Source of the DNA: Nitrospina sp.
GTDB taxonomy: Bacteria > Nitrospinota > Nitrospinia > Nitrospinales > VA-1
Direction: 5' to 3'
NCBI GenBank assembly: GCA_018665625.1
Contig: JABJCF010000547.1
Span: 1-10,192 of the forward strand
DNA: 10,192 bases
Under the pieces are notes generated by a model, which worked only from the letters and a program-made list of their open reading frames with translations, was not told where the DNA came from and did not search any database. This document shows positions 6,673 through 10,192 of this stretch, one piece after another. How positions within the stretch are numbered: position 1 is the first letter of the stretch; every line of letters starts with the position of its first letter. The translations under genes were made by a program, and so were the position numbers.

Positions 6673-6704
6673 AGCTAAATTTAAAAACAAGAATCAATTT
6701 AGCT
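6673..6704 (-). terminator. Nine-base-pair hairpin between hydrolase and proB
   Basis: AGCTAAATT (6673-6681) and AATTTAGCT (6696-6704) are a perfect 9-bp inverted repeat with a 14-base loop. On the minus strand the hairpin starts at the stop codon of the hydrolase gene and is followed by GTTTTC and further scattered T residues rather than a clean T-run. It may act as a partial terminator, an RNA processing site or a stabiliser separating the upstream genes from proB. The stem is AT-rich and only moderately stable. Confidence 0.4.
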
Positions 6705-7561
6705 TAATTTTTCTGCGAGGTCATGGGAATTTTAAGAGTTTCGGAAATAAATCCATCCAGAGCCTGATAATAATCATGCCCACCCATGATATAGGTGTCG
6801 TTGTGACCCGCGCCTTCGATAGTATAAAAAATTTTTGGATCGGCAGCCGCATCATAAAGTTTTCTCCCCAGATCAAACGGAACAATCTCATCCCTGTCTC
6901 CATGAAGAATTAATTTAGGAAGTTTGATTTGAGCCACTTTGCCAATGGCGTCGAGCTTGGAACGGATGGCCCACCCCAACGGAAACAAGGGGAAAATTTT
7001 TCTCGACATGTCAGCAGCGGAAGTAAAAACAGATTCGAGGATCAAACCGCGCGCAGGATTATTAAGGGCGGTTTCGACGGCGCAAATACCGCCCAATGAA
7101 CGGCCAAAAAGAAACAGCGAATCAACCGAGACACCTTCCAGTTCAAGAACCTTATTATAGGCCGCCAACGAATCTCGATAAATTCCTTTTTCATCCGGCG
7201 CTCCTTCGCTTTTTCCATAACCACGGTAATCAAAAATAAAAATATTGATATTCAAAGGAAGTAAACGCTGAATATTATCCAACCGATGACTCAAGTTTCC
7301 AGCGTTTCCATGAAACCACAATAAGGTAGCCCTTGCATTGGGGGAAGCGACAAACCAGCCATGAAGTTTTATTCCATCTTCAGATTGGAAGTTCACATCC
7401 TGAACATTCAGTCCCATTGATTGCGGATTCCAATAGCCGTCAGGAAATTTGGAAGGATGATAAATTATATTTTTTTCGCACCCCACCAACAGCACCGCGT
7501 AAAGCACAAAAAGAACCGCCATCACTCCCAGTGATTGAAAAATAGTCATTGCCGCTTTCAT
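6704..7561 (-). CDS. Membrane-anchored alpha/beta hydrolase (Bem46/ABHD-like)
   Basis: This is a serine hydrolase of the alpha/beta fold, resembling the Bem46/ABHD13/ABHD17 group; the substrate is unknown. The 285 residues begin with a hydrophobic segment (about 7-27) ending in LVGC (C28), which fits a lipobox, so the protein may be a lipoprotein or held by an uncleaved anchor and face the periplasm. NIIYHPSKFP follows, as is typical of the group. The oxyanion region is FHGNAGN (83-89). The nucleophile elbow is GRSLGG with S155. The acid is probably D224 in HGDRDEIVP, and the base is H253 in GAGHND. All three catalytic residues are present. The gene lies 17 bp downstream of the NfeD-family gene, so the two are probably cotranscribed. 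No clear ribosome-binding site precedes the ATG. Confidence 0.9.
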   Translation of the reverse strand: MKAAMTIFQSLGVMAVLFVLYAVLLVGCEKNIIYHPSKFPDGYWNPQSMGLNVQDVNFQSEDGIKLHGWFVASPNARATLLWFHGNAGNLSHRLDNIQRLLPLNINIFIFDYRGYGKSEGAPDEKGIYRDSLAAYNKVLELEGVSVDSLFLFGRSLGGICAVETALNNPARGLILESVFTSAADMSRKIFPLFPLGWAIRSKLDAIGKVAQIKLPKLILHGDRDEIVPFDLGRKLYDAAADPKIFYTIEGAGHNDTYIMGGHDYYQALDGFISETLKIPMTSQKN

Positions 7562-7578
7562 TTTAATATTAGGAATAC

Positions 7579-8868
7579 TCAGGGAATTTTTTTAACTTTT
7601 ACCTTAAGCCCTTCCACGGCTTCCACGGTTACATGATCCCCTACGGCTATTTCACCTTCACAATCCGCCTCCCATAACTCTCCGTGCACCAGCACCAATC
7701 CATTCGGATTCAAGGTTTCCTTTACAATTCCCGTTTCCCCAAGCATCCCATCTGTTCCGCCTTGTTTTTTCAAGTTATGGGTTCTGACTGCAAAAACGAT
7801 AATCCCAATGGAAATCACAATAGTAAGAGCTAGAGTAGGATAAAGAATGGCTAGTGAAATTTGCATCGCCGGGTCATCACTATCGATCAACATGGTGGAC
7901 CCTAAAAAAATTGACACCCCCCCCGCCAGCGATAACAAGCCATAACTCATGACTCCAATCTCTGCGATAAAAAATAAGGCTCCAAGCAAAATCAGCAATA
8001 ATCCAGCATAATCGATGGGAAGTGTCTGCATGGCATAAAGCGCCAGCACCATACTGACTGCGCCTATCACTCCTGGAAATATCAGCCCTGGGTTGGACAA
8101 CTCAAAATAAAGCCCCACCATTCCGATCATCATTAGAATGTAGGCCACGTTTGGATTAGAAATAATATCCAGCATTTTTTGCCGGGCATTCATTTCGTGA
8201 TAGATGATTTCCAAATCACGGGTTTTCAATATCACCGGGCCCGATGCAACCTGAACCTCTCGTCCGTCAACCGCAAGCACCAGGGCCTTTACATCACCAG
8301 CAATGAGATCGATCACATTCAGCCGTTTCGCTTCTTCGGCTGAAATCGAAACACTCTTCACCACCGCAAGTTCTGCCCACTGACTGTTTCTTTTTCGTAA
8401 TTCTGCGAGAGACCGAATATAAGCTGCTGCATCGTTGACCACTTTACTTTCCATAGTTTCTGCCTGCTTGCCCCCACCGCTCCCTCCCATCATATTTACC
8501 GGATGCGCCGCCCCAATATTTGTTCCAGGGGCCATTGCAGCAATATGCGAAGCGATAGTAATGAAAGCCCCCGCTGAAGCGGCACGCGAACCACTGGGAG
8601 AGACAAAAGACGCCACTGGCACATGGGAACTTTGAATTTTCTTTATGATCTGCCGCATGGAGGTGTCCAATCCACCGGGGGTATCTATATTGAGGACAAT
8701 TAATGCCTGCCGTTCCTCATTGGCTTGATGGATTTCCTGAGAAATATATTCAGCAACGGCGGGGTTGATAGCACCGGAAACTTCAACAACAACGATTTGA
8801 TTTTCTGCAAAGGCTGGAGTTACAAACCAGAAGAACAATAAAAAAATGAAGGAGCTTTTTTTGGACAT
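7579..8868 (-). CDS. nfeD: NfeD-family membrane serine protease (ClpP-class)
   Basis: This is a long-form NfeD protein, a membrane-bound protease that in characterised homologues (Pyrococcus 1510-N) cleaves the C-terminus of a stomatin-like partner. The 429 residues read as follows: a signal peptide (1-21, ending AFA), a ClpP-like domain (about 23-235), a membrane region with several helices (about 241-362), and a C-terminal OB-fold NfeD domain (about 372-429; GMLGETGIVKETLNPNGLVLVHGELWEA). The dyad is S98 in SRAASAGAFI and K142 in ESKVVNDAAAYIRSLAE, equivalent to Ser97 and Lys138 of 1510-N. TPGG at 63-66 fits the oxyanion strand. GGAGG lies nine bases before the ATG at 8868. No stomatin or slipin gene is adjacent on either side, although the two usually form a pair. 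Confidence 0.94.
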   Translation of the reverse strand: MSKKSSFIFLLFFWFVTPAFAENQIVVVEVSGAINPAVAEYISQEIHQANEERQALIVLNIDTPGGLDTSMRQIIKKIQSSHVPVASFVSPSGSRAASAGAFITIASHIAAMAPGTNIGAAHPVNMMGGSGGGKQAETMESKVVNDAAAYIRSLAELRKRNSQWAELAVVKSVSISAEEAKRLNVIDLIAGDVKALVLAVDGREVQVASGPVILKTRDLEIIYHEMNARQKMLDIISNPNVAYILMMIGMVGLYFELSNPGLIFPGVIGAVSMVLALYAMQTLPIDYAGLLLILLGALFFIAEIGVMSYGLLSLAGGVSIFLGSTMLIDSDDPAMQISLAILYPTLALTIVISIGIIVFAVRTHNLKKQGGTDGMLGETGIVKETLNPNGLVLVHGELWEADCEGEIAVGDHVTVEAVEGLKVKVKKIP

Positions 8869-8898
8869 AACAGAAAACCTCCGTTTTGCTTATTTACC

Positions 8899-8927
8899 AT
8901 TGTTTCATAGCAGTTCGCCCAAATCAA
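8899..8927 (-). promoter_or_regulatory. Candidate promoter for the nfeD operon
   Basis: On the minus strand, TTGATT (8922-8927, 4 of 6) and AACAAT (8899-8904, 4 of 6) are separated by 17 bp. Transcription would begin near 8892, giving a leader of about 24 bases that includes the GGAGG site of nfeD. The region at 8869-8992 must also hold the promoter for the divergent receiver-kdsA pair. I could not find a convincing -35/-10 pair for that direction. Confidence 0.35.
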
Positions 8928-8992
8928 AGAGACTTTACTTAAAAATAAATGTTAAACTAGGCTGCGTATCTACTTAACCTCAGGAAAATTGG

Positions 8993-9439
8993 ATGAGCTA
9001 CAAAACTATATTCATTGTCGATCCGGTTCGCGGCGAACGCATACAAATGGCGAAATTTCTCAGTGAAGAAATTATTACCGTTATGACATTTGTATCCATC
9101 AATGACTGTTTTAAACGGCCCGACCTGATTCGTAGCGACATGATTGTGTTTGTACCGCGAAAAGAAAAAAACGAAATCAAACACCTGTTCAATATTAAAA
9201 AGAAATACCGCCAGATACCTATCATTCTTCTTCTGAACAATGATTTTCCGGATATCAACCTCACAGAATTAACCGAAAATGGCTTCGCTTCCCCATACAA
9301 AGCAATTAATAATGAAAAGGTAAGGGAAATAATGTTGGGCCTGCTTGCCCCCGAGGGTTTGCCTCCTCGCACAGAAGTTCCTCACCCTGTTCCCATTGCA
9401 GATGAAGTTCAAGCTGCATTGTCACCGAGACCCGAATGA
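8993..9439 (+). CDS. Degenerate response-regulator receiver domain protein
   Basis: The 148-residue protein looks like a stand-alone CheY-like receiver fold that has lost its phosphorylation chemistry. The first strand is IFIVDP, with only one acidic residue (D10) where receivers normally have two. The third strand, [10 protein letters not shown] (48-57), has Val54 where the phospho-acceptor Asp is expected. The [10 protein letters not shown] segment (75-84) replaces the usual Thr/Ser switch. The YKA at 102-104 keeps the conserved Lys (K103) but not the following Pro. The last 30 residues are a Pro-rich tail ([17 protein letters not shown]) with no output domain. AGGA lies seven bases before the ATG. 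Its stop overlaps the kdsA start (ATGA), so the two are cotranscribed and translationally coupled. The fold is inferred from the pattern of strands and is not certain. Confidence 0.75.
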   Translation: MSYKTIFIVDPVRGERIQMAKFLSEEIITVMTFVSINDCFKRPDLIRSDMIVFVPRKEKNEIKHLFNIKKKYRQIPIILLLNNDFPDINLTELTENGFASPYKAINNEKVREIMLGLLAPEGLPPRTEVPHPVPIADEVQAALSPRPE

Positions 9440-10192
9440 GTCTGTCACCAAAAATCACACGTCCTGTTGTTGTTGGCCCCCATTCGATAGGAGACCAAAA
9501 CCCTCTGGCACTTATTGGTGGCCCCTGTGTGATTGAGTCCGAACAAAACGCAATGGCCATAGCTGAAAAACTAAAACGTATTACAAGTGATTTGGGTGTG
9601 CCGTTTATCTTCAAAGCGTCCTATGACAAAGCCAACCGTACTTCAATTAAGTCCTATCGTGGCCCCGGATTGAAAAATGGCTTAAAAATATTACAGAAAA
9701 TTAAGAATGAACTGGACCTGCCCATTTTATCTGATGTTCATAAAGAGGAAGAAGTTGAGCCTGCGGCAGAAGTTCTCGACATTTTACAGATACCCGCATT
9801 TCTATGTCGCCAAACCGACTTACTGGTTAAGGCCGCAAAGACGGGCAAACCCATCAATGTTAAAAAGGGCCAGTTCCTGGCACCCTGGGATATGAAAAAT
9901 GTAGTGGTCAAACTCGAAGAAAGCGGTAACAACAATATATTACTCACAGAGCGCGGAGCTACTTTTGGCTACAACAATCTTGTGGTCGATATGCGTTCTC
10001 TGGTGTTGATGCGCGACCACGGTTATCCGGTGATATTTGATGCAACACATAGCCTTCAACAACCTGGCGGACAAGGTACAACAAGCGGCGGGCAAAGTCA
10101 GATGGTACCTGATCTTGCACGCGGCGCTGTCGCAGTGGGTTGCGATGCTTTGTTTATGGAAATCCATCCCGATCCCAGCAAAGCACTTTCAG
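9436..10192 (+). CDS. kdsA: Kdo-8-phosphate synthase (3' end cut by window)
   Basis: KdsA condenses phosphoenolpyruvate with arabinose 5-phosphate to give 3-deoxy-D-manno-octulosonate 8-phosphate, the precursor of Kdo in lipopolysaccharide. The 252 visible codons run open to the window edge, and about 25-30 C-terminal residues are missing. Recognisable blocks are GGPCVIES (28-35), [76 protein letters not shown] and [12 protein letters not shown]. Cys31 in GGPC is the metal ligand of the metal-dependent class; non-metal enzymes such as that of E. coli have Asn there. The His of DATHS and Glu of MEIHP supply further ligands, and the last ligand, an Asp, should follow just past the window. The ATG overlaps the preceding stop (ATGA), so expression is tied to the receiver-like gene. 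Confidence 0.97.
   Translation, partial: MSLSPKITRPVVVGPHSIGDQNPLALIGGPCVIESEQNAMAIAEKLKRITSDLGVPFIFKASYDKANRTSIKSYRGPGLKNGLKILQKIKNELDLPILSDVHKEEEVEPAAEVLDILQIPAFLCRQTDLLVKAAKTGKPINVKKGQFLAPWDMKNVVVKLEESGNNNILLTERGATFGYNNLVVDMRSLVLMRDHGYPVIFDATHSLQQPGGQGTTSGGQSQMVPDLARGAVAVGCDALFMEIHPDPSKALS

Noticed and set aside
8934..8958. TTTACT and TAAACT considered as a promoter for the receiver-kdsA genes
   Set aside because: The spacing is only 13 bp, too short for a sigma70 promoter, and both hexamers match only 4 of 6.
9306..9614. Minus-strand open frame across the receiver-kdsA junction
   Set aside because: It is antisense to two plus-strand genes joined by an ATGA overlap and has no recognisable content.

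Overview
The window comes from a Gram-negative bacterium of moderate GC (roughly 44-46 % by eye). KdsA (Kdo-8-phosphate synthase) implies an outer membrane with lipopolysaccharide. The mix of CstA, a two-domain Nfu, NfeD, ProB with a PUA domain and metal-type KdsA would fit a deltaproteobacterial, Nitrospinota or SAR324-like lineage, but this is inference from gene content and cannot be resolved from the sequence alone. I saw no tRNA, rRNA, CRISPR array or transposase gene.

Layout. Positions 1-87 hold the 3' end of an unrecognised plus-strand gene. Between it and 320 lies a degenerate minus-strand copy of the 3' end of nfu. Then come eight intact minus-strand genes. In increasing coordinates these are a small exported helical protein (324-788), nfu (958-1620), cstA (1705-3423), purA (3515-4813), a YkgJ-family cysteine-cluster protein (5081-5515), proB (5493-6647), a membrane-anchored or lipoprotein alpha/beta hydrolase (6704-7561) and an NfeD-family Ser-Lys protease (7579-8868). 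A 124-bp divergent intergenic region separates these from two overlapping plus-strand genes: a degenerate response-regulator receiver domain (8993-9439) and kdsA (9436 to the window end, truncated by the window).

Transcription, read on the minus strand: nfeD, hydrolase, proB and ykgJ form a probable operon (gaps of 17 and 56 bp, then a 23-bp overlap). purA has its own strong sigma70-type promoter. cstA and nfu each have a plausible promoter of their own. The genes are mainly housekeeping: AMP synthesis (purA), proline synthesis (proB), Fe-S delivery (nfu), carbon-source uptake (cstA), membrane quality control (nfeD) and lipid A-core synthesis (kdsA).

The main oddities are (1) an 80 %-identical 45-bp direct repeat of the nfu 3' end that brackets the small exported-protein gene, resembling an old integration or duplication scar; (2) a pseudo-receiver protein, lacking the phospho-acceptor Asp, coupled to kdsA by an ATGA overlap; (3) a GC-rich, nested inverted-repeat module beside the purA promoter; and (4) a perfect 5-bp-arm palindrome inside the cstA promoter spacer. 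I did not find a clear previously undescribed multi-gene system.
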